A DNA stretch of 64,000 bases from Bacillota bacterium (lineage in GTDB: Bacteria; Bacillota; Clostridia; Christensenellales; CAG-138), in NCBI GenBank assembly GCA_023400985.1, contig JAEXEN010000005.1:29034-93033 (forward strand), read 5' to 3'. Under the pieces are notes generated by a model, which saw only the letters and a program-made list of their open reading frames with translations, made no database searches and was not told where the DNA came from. Below, in pieces: positions 52,743 through 60,494 of this stretch. The first letter of the stretch is position 1. Every line of letters begins with the position of its first letter. The position numbers were made by a program, and so were the translations under genes.

Positions 52743-53011
52743 ATAAAATAAAAAAACGCCCCAAGGCCAAATTCGGCCGAGGGACGGCTTGCGCCGTGGT
52801 ACCACCCTGTTTCCCCCATGCATAACGCAAGGGGCTCGTTTGTTTCCGCTGTATCGGGCGAAGCCCGCTCCGCTTAAGGGGCAAAAATGAGATGCCTTTT
52901 GGCGGCAGCCGCTCGGGAGCCATGTTCCGCGCGCTCCCCTCCGGCTTGCACCTTCCGCCGGTTCTCTGAAAAGGGTTTATGCGCGTACTCTTTCCGTCAT
53001 CGCGGTATGAT
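52743..53011 (-). ncRNA. T-box riboswitch of metG (Met specifier)
   Basis: On the minus strand: stem I opening GATGACGGAAAGAGTA (53001-52986), the AG-bulge and distal loop region AGAGAACCGGCGGAAGGTGC then AAGCCGG, a candidate specifier GAAC-ATG-G with ATG at 52923-52921, and the T-box AGGGTGGTACCACGG (52808-52794). A GC-rich terminator with a T7 run follows at 52786-52746. Uncharged tRNA-Met should stabilise the antiterminator and allow metG transcription. Confidence 0.95.
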
Positions 53012-53017
53012 AAATTG

Positions 53018-53046
53018 AGTTTAATGGTAGAGTGAGCATTTGTCAA
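53018..53046 (-). promoter_or_regulatory. promoter of the metG T-box transcript
   Basis: Minus strand: perfect TTGACA (53046-53041), 17 nt, TAAACT (53023-53018); start near 53011. Confidence 0.78.
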
Positions 53047-53059
53047 CACAAATATGCTT

Positions 53060-53249
53060 AAGCACACCAAGCCTATCCGCACCCGGTCGGCGGCGTGCAA
53101 CCGCCCTCATAGCTTTGTTGAGGCCGCTCACCGTAGGTCCGCACGCGAGGCCACAGGCCTTGCGTGCGGTGGCAATTCCGACCGGCTTTCAACAAAGAAA
53201 CCGCCCAAAACATGCAGCTCCGGCGGGTTCGGATAGGTTTGGTGCGCTT
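53060..53249. repeat. 190-bp nested inverted repeat element
   Basis: Outer arms (53060-53085 and 53224-53249) match at 23 of 26 positions: AAGCACACCAAGCCTATCCG against the reverse of CGGATAGGTTTGGTGCGCTT. Inside are CTTTGTTGA/TCAACAAAG and GCACGCGAGGCC-ACA-GGCCTTGCGTGC, the latter shared with the 33473-33685 element. No ORF of note. It separates the divergent metG and trmN6-like promoters. Confidence 0.65.
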
Positions 53250-53253
53250 ATGT

Positions 53254-53282
53254 TTCCCAAAAGGTGTGCCATCGGGTATAAT
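53254..53282 (+). promoter_or_regulatory. promoter for a possible leaderless trmN6-like transcript
   Basis: TTCCCA (4/6 match), 17 nt, perfect TATAAT. The predicted +1 is 53289, which is the A of the ATG. There is no Shine-Dalgarno sequence. Confidence 0.6.
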
Positions 53283-53288
53283 GAAGCT

Positions 53289-53960
53289 ATGGAGCTTAAA
53301 GAACACGAGGTCATAGAAGACCTCCAGTATAGCGGCCTCAAGATCATCCGCGATACGCGAGGATTCACTTACGGCACCGACTCGGTGCTGCTGGCGAATT
53401 TTATGCGCGCGAAGGAACGGGAGAAAGTGCTCGACCTCGGCGCGGGGACGGGCATCCTGTCTATCTTAGTGAACGGCAAGACCAAGGCGCTTGTGACCGC
53501 CGTGGAGATCGATGAAAACATGTGCCATATGCTCCGCCGCTCCGTAAAAATGAACGGGCAGGAAGAAGGCATTCAGGTAATTTGCGCCGACCTCCGCGAC
53601 CTAAAAACCGCGCTCAACGCGGGCGGCTTCGACGCGGCCGTGTGCAACCCGCCCTATTTTGCGGCCGGCACGAAAAGCGAAAGCGACCAAAGGCGCGCCA
53701 GCACCCATCAGGATACATGCACCGTATATGATATTGCCGCGTGTGCAAAGCGGCTTTTGAAAAACGGCGGCAGGCTAAATCTCGTATACCCCGCCGCGCT
53801 CCTGATAGAGGCCATCCACGCCCTCAGGGAGAACCACATCGAGCCTAAACGTATACAAATGGTGTTCACCCGCCGCGGCACCCCGCCGCACGTTGCGCTT
53901 ATCGAGGCGAAAAAGGGCGGAAGAACGGGGCTTATTTGGGAGGAACCCATATTCCTTTGA
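53289..53960 (+). CDS. tRNA1(Val) (adenine37-N6)-methyltransferase-like protein
   Basis: 223 aa SAM-dependent methyltransferase. Motif I VLDLGAGTGILSIL, the adenine N6-methyltransferase motif CNPPYF, and the opening DTRGFTYGTDSVLLANFMRA match YabB/TrmN6 of Firmicutes. It is followed by rsmI, as in B. subtilis yabB-yabC (the small GIY-YIG gene yazA is missing between them). The start codon has no ribosome site and lies 7 nt past a TATAAT box. Confidence 0.88.
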   Translation: MELKEHEVIEDLQYSGLKIIRDTRGFTYGTDSVLLANFMRAKEREKVLDLGAGTGILSILVNGKTKALVTAVEIDENMCHMLRRSVKMNGQEEGIQVICADLRDLKTALNAGGFDAAVCNPPYFAAGTKSESDQRRASTHQDTCTVYDIAACAKRLLKNGGRLNLVYPAALLIEAIHALRENHIEPKRIQMVFTRRGTPPHVALIEAKKGGRTGLIWEEPIFL

Positions 53961-53970
53961 TCTTTACCCG

Positions 53971-54000
53971 GCAGGGCGGGATGTGGGCATCCCGCCCTGC
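53971..54000. repeat. hairpin of the GTAGGGCGG family after trmN6-like gene
   Basis: GCAGGGCGGGATG / CATCCCGCCCTGC, a perfect 13-bp stem with loop TGGG. No U-run follows on either side. A related, weaker copy GTAGGGCGGTATGCCC follows at 54020. Confidence 0.55.
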
Positions 54001-54078
54001 ACCGTACCGCGGGTGTAATGTAGGGCGGTATGCCCACATGCCGCCGCGTCCGTGATTTTGCAAAAACCGGAGGGTCTT

Positions 54079-54930
54079 ATGCTCGAACCCAGGCTCTATC
54101 TTTGCGCGACGCCCATCGGCAACCTGGAGGATATTACGCTCCGCGTCGTGCGCGTACTCGGCGAGGCCGACTGCGTCTATGCCGAGGATACGCGGCGCAG
54201 CGGCGCGCTTTTGAAGCATCTCGGCATCAGGAAGCCGCTCTTTTCCTGCCACGCGCACAACGAGGCGCAAAAGGCGGAAGAGATCGTGCAAAAGGTGAAA
54301 GACGGCCTGAGCGTCGCCTATGTGAGCGACGCGGGGCTCCCCGGCATTTCGGACCCCGGCGAGAGGCTCGTCGCAGCCTGCATCCGCGAAAATGTGAAGT
54401 TTGAGGTGCTGCCCGGCGCGTCCGCGCTGCTCCTGGCGCTCGTCATGAGCGGGCTGCCGATACAAAATGCCTGCTTTGCTGGTTTTTTGCCGCGCGAGAC
54501 AAAGGAGAGGCGTTTAAGGCTCGCGTCGCTCGCCCGCCATGTCGGCACGCTCCTTTTTTACGAAAGCCCTCTTCGCGTCAAGGCGACGCTCGACGAGCTT
54601 TTGTTGACCTACGGCGACAGGCCCGCAGCGCTCCTTCGGGAACTCACCAAGCTTCACGAGGAGGCCGCGCGCGGCACGCTTTCCTCCCTCGCCGCCCGCT
54701 ATGCGGACGAGCCGCCCAAGGGCGAATGCGTGCTCGCCGTCGGCGGCGCGGCGGAGGCAAACGCGGAACAAACGCCAGAGCGTTTGGAAGAATTCCTCGC
54801 GCGGCTCCTCAAGCAAGGCGTAAGCGCCAAGGACGCCGCCAAGCAGGCGAGCGCCGTGTTGGATGTGCCCCGCAATGAGGCATACGCGCTGGCGCTGGAA
54901 TGGAAGGAAGGCATGAGCAGCCAAAAATAA
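54079..54930 (+). CDS. rsmI: 16S rRNA (cytidine1402-2'-O)-methyltransferase
   Basis: 283 aa, normal for RsmI. LYLCATPIGNLEDITLRVVR near the start, AEDTRRSGALLKHLGI and YVSDAGLPGISDPGERLV are family signatures (tetrapyrrole methylase fold). Methylates the ribose of C1402 in the decoding centre. GGAGGG ahead of the ATG; a TTG nine codons upstream is less likely. Confidence 0.97.
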   Translation: MLEPRLYLCATPIGNLEDITLRVVRVLGEADCVYAEDTRRSGALLKHLGIRKPLFSCHAHNEAQKAEEIVQKVKDGLSVAYVSDAGLPGISDPGERLVAACIRENVKFEVLPGASALLLALVMSGLPIQNACFAGFLPRETKERRLRLASLARHVGTLLFYESPLRVKATLDELLLTYGDRPAALLRELTKLHEEAARGTLSSLAARYADEPPKGECVLAVGGAAEANAEQTPERLEEFLARLLKQGVSAKDAAKQASAVLDVPRNEAYALALEWKEGMSSQK

Positions 54931-55066
54931 AAATCGTTTACATCCCGTTCATGAGGCGGACGCATGTTTCTGCCTATAATGGAGGTGCCATAATATGGCA
55001 GGCGGTTTCGTTGTCCTTGGGTCTGCCGATGCACCCTGCTCTACTAACGAAAGGAGCGTAAGAAAG

Positions 55067-55588
55067 ATGAAAAAGCTGATAGCGGCCACGCTGACACTTT
55101 TTGTGTGCATAAGCTTAAGCGCACCTGCGCTTGCCTTGGGAAACGGGACCGAGCTTCCCCAAAGCGGAAACATCCCGGTTGCGAAGTGCGATGCTTTGGT
55201 CACATTTATACCGGATCTGGAATTCACGATTCTTTCCACGCGCGCCGAGGATGCCGATAAAGTGGAGCTTTCAGGTATCCGTTGGGTAAACGGTCCCAAC
55301 GAAAAGGAGGTCACAGCCGTTTTTCGCCAAAAAATATATGATGCAAGCGGTGCCTTGATGGCAACGATCCCTTCGACCGTCAAAGGCGTGTGCTCTCTAT
55401 TGGACGGCCGGAGCAGGATACTGAGCGTAACGGCTGCGGTGTTCGGCCCCCGTGCACAGCGCTTTTCCCATGCGGCCTCGACAAGCGGCAGTTACGGGTA
55501 CCTGAATCTCTATGCTTCCGGCATTCTCACCGGTACGATGACATATTCCATTTCTCCGGGCGGCACGATCATTGAAGGGGCATCTTGA
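55067..55588 (+). CDS. small secreted protein, unknown
   Basis: 173 aa. Signal peptide MKKLIAATLTLFVCISLSAP with cleavage near ALALG, then a beta-rich domain (EFTILSTRAEDADKVELSGI, AVFRQKIYDASGALMATIPS, SYGYLNLYASGILTGTMTYS). No family recognised. AAAGGAG site. It stands alone before a terminator. Confidence 0.72.
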   Translation: MKKLIAATLTLFVCISLSAPALALGNGTELPQSGNIPVAKCDALVTFIPDLEFTILSTRAEDADKVELSGIRWVNGPNEKEVTAVFRQKIYDASGALMATIPSTVKGVCSLLDGRSRILSVTAAVFGPRAQRFSHAASTSGSYGYLNLYASGILTGTMTYSISPGGTIIEGAS

Positions 55589-55608
55589 AAAAGCTGATCT
55601 TTTCATAC

Positions 55609-55645
55609 CAACAAAGCGGTTCCGCTCGCCGGAACCGCTTTGTTG
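55609..55645 (+). terminator. intrinsic terminator after the secreted protein gene
   Basis: 16-bp stem CAACAAAGCGGTTCCG / CGGAACCGCTTTGTTG with a 5-nt loop, followed by TATTCTTTA. Confidence 0.78.
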
Positions 55646-55691
55646 TATTCTTTATAACCCTCTCATAAATATTCTTGAGGTGGTTTGCGTG

Positions 55692-56252
55692 ATGAATTGG
55701 CTTTGGGGGCTGATGCTGGCGGCGGGGCTTATCGTGGGCGCCGTCAACGGCGACCCGGGCGGCGCGGCGGATGCGCTCGTTACAGGCATGTCGGATGCGG
55801 TAACGCTCTGCATCTCTCTTGCGGGCGCGTACATGCTGTGGATGGGGCTCATGAATGTCGCCAAGGAGGCGGGGCTTGTGGATTCGCTCTCCCGCGCGGT
55901 AAAGCCTATCTTCAAGCGTCTGTTTCCCGATTCGCCGCAGGCGGTGGCGCCCGTTACGCTCAACCTCGCGGCGAATTTTTTCGGCCTCGGGAGCGCGGCA
56001 ACGCCGTTTGGGCTTCGTGCCATGGCGGAATTTGAAAAAACCAATCCGCAAAAAGGCGTCGCTACGCACGATATGTGCCTGTTTTTGTGCCTTAACGCCG
56101 CGGCCATTGAGCTATTGCCCACCAATGTGCTCGCCATGCGCGCCGTGTACGGCTCCGAGGACGTTTACGCGGTGGTACTGCCCACGTTTGTTTCGTCCAT
56201 GGCGGCATTTTTGATCGCGCTCATACTGGCGCGGCTGATGAGGAAACGATGA
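55692..56252 (+). CDS. spmA: spore maturation protein A
   Basis: 186 aa membrane protein of the nucleoside-recognition (Gate) family. Several spans, with LNLAANFFGLGSAATPFGLR and NAAAIELLPTNVLAMR as family signatures. SpmA and SpmB are needed for spore core dehydration in Bacillus. GAGGTGG ahead. It overlaps spmB by 4 nt (ATGA). The pair supports, but does not prove, an endospore former, since relatives also occur in non-spore-formers. Confidence 0.92.
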   Translation: MNWLWGLMLAAGLIVGAVNGDPGGAADALVTGMSDAVTLCISLAGAYMLWMGLMNVAKEAGLVDSLSRAVKPIFKRLFPDSPQAVAPVTLNLAANFFGLGSAATPFGLRAMAEFEKTNPQKGVATHDMCLFLCLNAAAIELLPTNVLAMRAVYGSEDVYAVVLPTFVSSMAAFLIALILARLMRKR

Positions 56253-56758
56253 GCTACCTCGTTCCCGCGCTCATTCTGGCGCTTCTCATCTACGCCTATT
56301 ATAAAAAAACGGACGTGTATGGCGCGTTCCTTTCGGGCGTGAAGGAAACGTTCCCCATGCTTTTAAAAATACTGCCCCCTATGGCGGCCATGATGGCGGC
56401 GCTAACGGCGCTTCGCGCCTCGGGGGCGCTTTCGGCGTTTATAGAGTTTACCGCGCCCGCGTTCGAGGCGGTTGGGCTAAAACGCGAGCTGGTGCCGCTT
56501 TTTGTGCTGCGGCCTTTTTCCGGAAGCGCCTCCATGGCGCTTTTGAAGGACGTATATGATACCTACGGGGTGGATTCGTTTTCCGGCTACGCTGCGTCGG
56601 TGATGCTCGGCTCCACGGAGACCATTTTCTACACCATTGCGCTCTATTTCGGCGCTGTAGGCGTCACGAAAACGCGCTATACGCTGCCGGTCGCCATCCT
56701 CGCGGGCATCGTGGGCACGGCGGCGGCGCTTCTGTTCGCATACGCCGCGTTTGCCTGA
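56249..56758 (+). CDS. spmB: spore maturation protein B
   Basis: 169 aa membrane protein paired with SpmA. FLSGVKETFPMLLKILPPMA, PLFVLRPFSGSASMALLKDV and SVMLGSTETIFYTIALYFGA are characteristic. Starts inside the spmA stop. A gap of about 120 nt with no evident feature leads to comB. Confidence 0.93.
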   Translation: MSYLVPALILALLIYAYYKKTDVYGAFLSGVKETFPMLLKILPPMAAMMAALTALRASGALSAFIEFTAPAFEAVGLKRELVPLFVLRPFSGSASMALLKDVYDTYGVDSFSGYAASVMLGSTETIFYTIALYFGAVGVTKTRYTLPVAILAGIVGTAAALLFAYAAFA

Positions 56759-56879
56759 CGGGAAGGAACGGCATTTGCTTAACGGGAAGGAACTTTATTG
56801 CAATGCGGTCTCCGTTTTGCTAAAATACGCTAAGGGCATGTGCGCCTGATATGGCCCGCGTTCCCGAGAAGGAGCAAAT

Positions 56880-57587
56880 ATGCGCGTCGAAACATTTTCG
56901 CATACCGTCAAGGTGGCGAGCAACAGCCTATCCAACAAAACCGTGATCGTGGTGGATGTTCTAAGGGCCACCACCAGCATCATCTGCGCCATCAAAAACG
57001 GTGCGAAGCAAGTGGTTCCCGCGGCGGACGCGGGTTCGGCGGTCGCCATATCCTCGCGGATCGGCGGCATCCTGGCGGGCGAAAAGGGCGGCTTCAAGAT
57101 CAGCGGCTTTGCGCTGGGCAATTCCCCGTTTGAGTTTTCACAGGAAAACGTGGCCGGAAAGAGCGTGGTGTTCAGCACCACCAACGGCACCGTCGCCATC
57201 CATGCCGTGCAGGATGCGAAGCATGTTTTGATCGGCGGCCTGATCAACCGCACCGCCGTCGCCCAAAAAGCGCTTTCGCTCGGCGATGATATCATCATCG
57301 CGTGCGCGGGCACCGACGGCTCCGTTTCGGCGGACGATATCTGCGCCGCGGGTGCCGTTGCCGACGCGCTTGCGAGAAACGCCTCTGGGACGCTCGAGAT
57401 GAGCGATCTCACCCTTATTTGCAGCATGATCTATGCAGACTGGCTCGGTGGCCGCGCCGACCTTTCCATGACGAAGCATTACGCCTATCTGCAAAAGATG
57501 GGCTTTGAAAAGGACGTGGAGTTCTGCTTTCAGCAGGACGTTACCGATGTCGTGCCCGTATACGAAAACGGGATCATCGTGAAATAA
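56880..57587 (+). CDS. comB: 2-phosphosulfolactate phosphatase-like protein (ComB family)
   Basis: 235 aa. VIVVDVLRATTSIICAIKNG, NSPFEFSQENVAGKSVVFST, TTNGTVAI and ACAGTDGSVSADDICAAGAV are the ComB motifs. ComB removes phosphate from phosphosulfolactate in coenzyme M or sulfolactate synthesis. No comA or comC is seen here, and the family is common in bacteria without coenzyme M, so the physiological substrate is open. AAGGAG start. Confidence 0.9.
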   Translation: MRVETFSHTVKVASNSLSNKTVIVVDVLRATTSIICAIKNGAKQVVPAADAGSAVAISSRIGGILAGEKGGFKISGFALGNSPFEFSQENVAGKSVVFSTTNGTVAIHAVQDAKHVLIGGLINRTAVAQKALSLGDDIIIACAGTDGSVSADDICAAGAVADALARNASGTLEMSDLTLICSMIYADWLGGRADLSMTKHYAYLQKMGFEKDVEFCFQQDVTDVVPVYENGIIVK

Positions 57588-57601
57588 ATTAAAAATAATA
57601 T

Positions 57602-57636
57602 GCAAGAAGCGTCGTCTTTTGGGCGGCGCTTCTTGC
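57602..57636. terminator. bidirectional terminator after comB
   Basis: GCAAGAAGCG / CGCTTCTTGC with an inner loop that contains TTTT, between the convergent comB and nucleotidyltransferase-like genes. Confidence 0.65.
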
Positions 57637-57644
57637 TATAACTT

Positions 57645-58115
57645 TTATATTTTTAGGTGTTTCTCGATCAAGTCGGCGCGTTCCGTTCTGCCGAGCAGCC
57701 GGTATGCCTTTGCCTCATGTGAAAGAGCTATGACCGGAAGGCGCATGCTGCGGTACTCTATGAATTCCATGATGGGCTCAAGCGAAAAGACCGGCTCCCA
57801 ATCTCCGCCGGGAAGCTTTTTTTGGATAGCGCCCATGATCTCCACATCAATGCCGCAGATATTTAAAAGGCCGAAATGCGAGCGTATCTTTTCCGCTTCC
57901 GAATACCGAACCGGCCTTACCGAATAGCGAAGCAGCCTATGCTCCAGTTCGTATGCGCCCTGCTCGTCCGTCATGATGTCGATGTCCCGCGCGATTACGT
58001 CCATGCCCTGCAGCGCAAAAGAAGTGCTCCCCGTCAATGCCCATACGACAGCGGGGTCTGTGCGCGCCGCTTGCAGGATCACGCACAGAGCCTCTATATG
58101 GCCTTCGGCAATCAT
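57645..58115 (-). CDS. nucleotidyltransferase-like protein
   Basis: 156 aa. VWALTGSTSFALQGMDVIAR followed by DIDIMTD gives the GSxxxx...DxD signature of small nucleotidyltransferase folds, as in MNT/AbiEii-like antitoxins and toxins or aminoglycoside enzymes. No HEPN partner is seen. Start chosen at the ATG 13 nt after the PHP gene stop; the longer frame overlaps that gene. Probably co-transcribed with the PHP gene. Confidence 0.75.
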   Translation of the reverse strand: MIAEGHIEALCVILQAARTDPAVVWALTGSTSFALQGMDVIARDIDIMTDEQGAYELEHRLLRYSVRPVRYSEAEKIRSHFGLLNICGIDVEIMGAIQKKLPGGDWEPVFSLEPIMEFIEYRSMRLPVIALSHEAKAYRLLGRTERADLIEKHLKI

Positions 58116-58128
58116 AGCGGCCGGCCTT

Positions 58129-58908
58129 TCAGAATCCCGTGCCCGGAACGGCTTCCACGCCCGGAGCGGCTTCCGAACCCGGCAGGATAATAAGCTCCGG
58201 CATGTCGGGCACATAATTGAGCACGCTGTCGATCACGCCCGCCTCCCGCGCAGTGTTGAGGCCGAGCGTAAAGTTGCCCACGTTTTGGGGCTTATGCGCG
58301 TCGCTGCCGATAAGGAAGCTCGAGCCGAGCGCCTCCGCCTGCTTAAGTTCTTCTGCGTTCATGGTGACGCGCGCGGAATTGATCTCGAGCAGCACCCCGA
58401 GTTCGGCAGCGCCTTTGGCTAGGGTTGGGATATCGCTTTTTACATAGAGGCCCGGGTGAGCAAACGCCGTGATGCGGTATTTTTCGGCAGCCTCAAGCAG
58501 CGCGTTCGCCGTCTTGACGGGGTCGTTTTTACTGAGGCCGAACGCCTCCGCGCCGAGGCGGCGCATGAAGGGGCTTTTTAAACGAACGCCTTTGTGGAAG
58601 GCGAGAAGGAGCACGTCGCACATGGCGGATGCGTCCTCGGGCGCATCGCACTCGCCATAATCGGTAAGGTTGCACTCGAGGCCGAACAGCACCTCGATAT
58701 CGTTTGCGTAGCGGCAGGCGAGGCTATCCACCTCGCGGCGCAGCGCGCGCAGCCTTTCGCCGCGGACACCGTAAAAAATATGCGCGGGCCCATGCTCGCT
58801 GATGGCGACGCGCGAAAGTCCGCGTTCTATCGCGGCAAGGACATTCTCTTCGCAGGTGCCCGTGCCGTGGCTGTAAACCGTATGGGTATGGTAATCGGAA
58901 AAAATCAT
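58129..58908 (-). CDS. PHP-domain phosphatase (HisK-like)
   Basis: 259 aa. Metal-site motifs DYHTHTVYSHGTG at 5-17, ISEHGPAHIF, GLECNL, LLLAFHKG, ITAFAHPGLY and IGSDAHKP show an intact trinuclear PHP site. Histidinol-phosphatase or nucleotide/oligonucleotide phosphoesterase activity is possible; no his genes are nearby. The final ~20 residues (GSEAAPGVEAVPGTGF) are low-complexity. AAGG lies 9 nt ahead of the ATG. Confidence 0.85.
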   Translation of the reverse strand: MIFSDYHTHTVYSHGTGTCEENVLAAIERGLSRVAISEHGPAHIFYGVRGERLRALRREVDSLACRYANDIEVLFGLECNLTDYGECDAPEDASAMCDVLLLAFHKGVRLKSPFMRRLGAEAFGLSKNDPVKTANALLEAAEKYRITAFAHPGLYVKSDIPTLAKGAAELGVLLEINSARVTMNAEELKQAEALGSSFLIGSDAHKPQNVGNFTLGLNTAREAGVIDSVLNYVPDMPELIILPGSEAAPGVEAVPGTGF

Positions 58909-59022
58909 GGCCCGCATCCTTGTAAAAAAGTACCGCTTCGGCTGAAAGCCATTTCTCGAAAAAAGTATAGCACGTTTGTTCTGTAGCCGCAAGGCCGCAA
59001 AATAAGGGAACGGATTATATAA

Positions 59023-59057
59023 AATATGCCGCGCGGCATAATACCGCGCGGCATATT
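59023..59057 (-). terminator. terminator of the rpiR-like gene
   Basis: Perfect 14-bp stem AATATGCCGCGCGG / CCGCGCGGCATATT with a 7-nt loop, followed on the minus strand by TTTATATAATCC. Confidence 0.78.
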
Positions 59058-59071
59058 AAAACACAAAGCCC

Positions 59072-59869
59072 TTAATCCAATACCGTATCCGGCCGTTTGC
59101 GCGCAAGCAGTACGAGCAGCGCGCCGACGAGCGTGTACATGGAAACATTGGTTTCGCGCCCGACGATGGACTTCACGTCGTCCACGCGGGAGGTGCAGAA
59201 GAACGAATCCGCGAGCGCCGCCGCGGGAGAGTTGACATAATTGCTGACGAACGAGCAGTACGCGCCCTTCTGTTTGGCGGCCCTAAGCGAGTCGAGCAAT
59301 AATTTGGTGCGCCCGCTCCTCGATATACCGAGGAAAACGTCGCTGGGCGTGAAGCGCTTGGCGTAGAGTTCCATCACAACGGGGTCGTTTACGTCGATGG
59401 CATCGTAGCCGGAAAGATTGAGATGCATCACGAGGTCCTTGGCGAGCATCGCTGAAATGGAGGTGCCGAAGACGAAGATGCGCTTTGCCGAAATGATATG
59501 CTCGGCAAGCTCGCTAAGCTTTTCACGGTCGAGCGCTTTTAAGGTATCCTCCACGGCGCGCATATAGGCGAGGAAGACCTTTTCCACCACGACGCCGTCC
59601 GTATCGTCGGGGTGCACGGGGTCGCTCTTCAGGGAGTCGAGAGAGGAATTGCCGGAGGCAAGCGCAACGCGGAAATCAAGGAAGCCCTTGTAGCCGAGCT
59701 TTTTGGCGAGGCGCGTAACGGAGGGCACGCTCACGCCCGAAGCCTCGGCGATCTCGTTGATCACCATGAGAGAGGCTTTCTCGGGATTTTGCAGGATAAA
59801 ATCCGCAACCTTTCGTTCCGCGGAGGGAAGGGAGGAGTAAGCGGAGCGAATTTTCATTTTTGCAGGCAT
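59072..59869 (-). CDS. MurR/RpiR family transcriptional regulator
   Basis: 265 aa. The N-terminal HTH_6 domain (YSSLPSAERKVADFILQNPE, EIAEASGVSVPSVTRLAKKL) is followed by a SIS sugar-phosphate isomerase-like domain (KRIFVFGTSISAMLAKDLVM, SRSGRTKLLLDSLRAAKQKG). It should sense a sugar phosphate. No sugar genes are adjacent; the only clear target is its own promoter, which holds a palindrome between the -35 and -10. Confidence 0.93.
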   Translation of the reverse strand: MPAKMKIRSAYSSLPSAERKVADFILQNPEKASLMVINEIAEASGVSVPSVTRLAKKLGYKGFLDFRVALASGNSSLDSLKSDPVHPDDTDGVVVEKVFLAYMRAVEDTLKALDREKLSELAEHIISAKRIFVFGTSISAMLAKDLVMHLNLSGYDAIDVNDPVVMELYAKRFTPSDVFLGISRSGRTKLLLDSLRAAKQKGAYCSFVSNYVNSPAAALADSFFCTSRVDDVKSIVGRETNVSMYTLVGALLVLLARKRPDTVLD

Positions 59870-59915
59870 AGTAGTATCTCCTTACCGATCGTCAGAAAGA
59901 GTTTTGGTTGGTATA

Positions 59916-59944
59916 ACTATAATACATGACATGTACGCTTTCAA
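59916..59944 (-). promoter_or_regulatory. self-regulated promoter of the rpiR-like gene
   Basis: Minus strand: TTGAAA (59944-59939), 17 nt, TATAGT (59921-59916). The palindrome TACATGACATGTA (59923-59935) fills the spacer, so a bound repressor would block RNA polymerase directly. Confidence 0.7.
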
Positions 59945-60322
59945 CAGTCAAATTGCTTTAAATTGTAAATTTTATTGGGCAAAACCCGTTTTTACGCCGT
60001 AAGCGCCAAATTTCTTTTGTGATTTATTTAACGCGCAGCTTATTTAAATGCCGAAAAACCGAAGCGCGTGCTTCCGGATTCCGGAACGGAGCCGGCTGTG
60101 ATGCCGCGAATTGTAAAAAAATAAACATTTGTTTATCGAAAAACGGCATTCTCGTGAGTATGAAAAGAAAAAAACGCTTTTGCGAGCCGTTTTCCTATAA
60201 GAATATCTTATGGGATGTTTATGCAAAAACGGTGCGATGCGCGCGAAAAAAACAGCACGGAATCATCTTGAAGCAAATCCTTCATTTCGACACTGAAATC
60301 CTGCAAATGCGGCTTGATTGCC
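59945..60322. other. intergenic region between rpiR-like gene and nifJ
   Basis: About 380 nt, A/T-richer than its surroundings. A 108-codon plus-strand frame at 60019-60345 has no ribosome site, no recognisable motif and runs into the nifJ promoter, so I do not call it. No RNA gene recognised. Confidence 0.4.
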
Positions 60323-60351
60323 TTGACACCGGCAGGCCATATTAATATAAT
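60323..60351 (+). promoter_or_regulatory. consensus promoter of nifJ
   Basis: TTGACA, 17 nt, TATAAT: a perfect match to the housekeeping consensus, fitting a highly expressed central enzyme. Start near 60358, leaving a leader of about 137 nt. Confidence 0.85.
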
Positions 60352-60363
60352 AGTAGCGGATTC

Positions 60364-60382
60364 AAAGCCGAGGGCTTTTTTT
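60364..60382 (+). terminator. small hairpin with U-run in the nifJ leader
   Basis: AAAGCC-GAG-GGCTTTTTTT a few nucleotides after the predicted transcription start. The stem is only about 6 bp, but the T7 run suggests a possible attenuator. Confidence 0.4.
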
Positions 60383-60494
60383 GTCGTGCCATAAGAAAAA
60401 GCCGCAAACGAGGGCAGAACTCCTCCCGGCACGCCTCCAAGCGGGATCCGCTCTTTCAAGTTCAAGTCGGAATACAAAACAGGAGGATATAGAA

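Noticed and set aside
52698..52823. Longer start for metG
   Set aside because: It would translate the T-box terminator and T-box sequence; the ATG at 52697 has a ribosome site and begins the usual N-terminus.
60019..60345. 108-codon plus-strand frame upstream of nifJ
   Set aside because: No ribosome site, no motif, and it ends inside the nifJ promoter spacer; composition looks non-coding.
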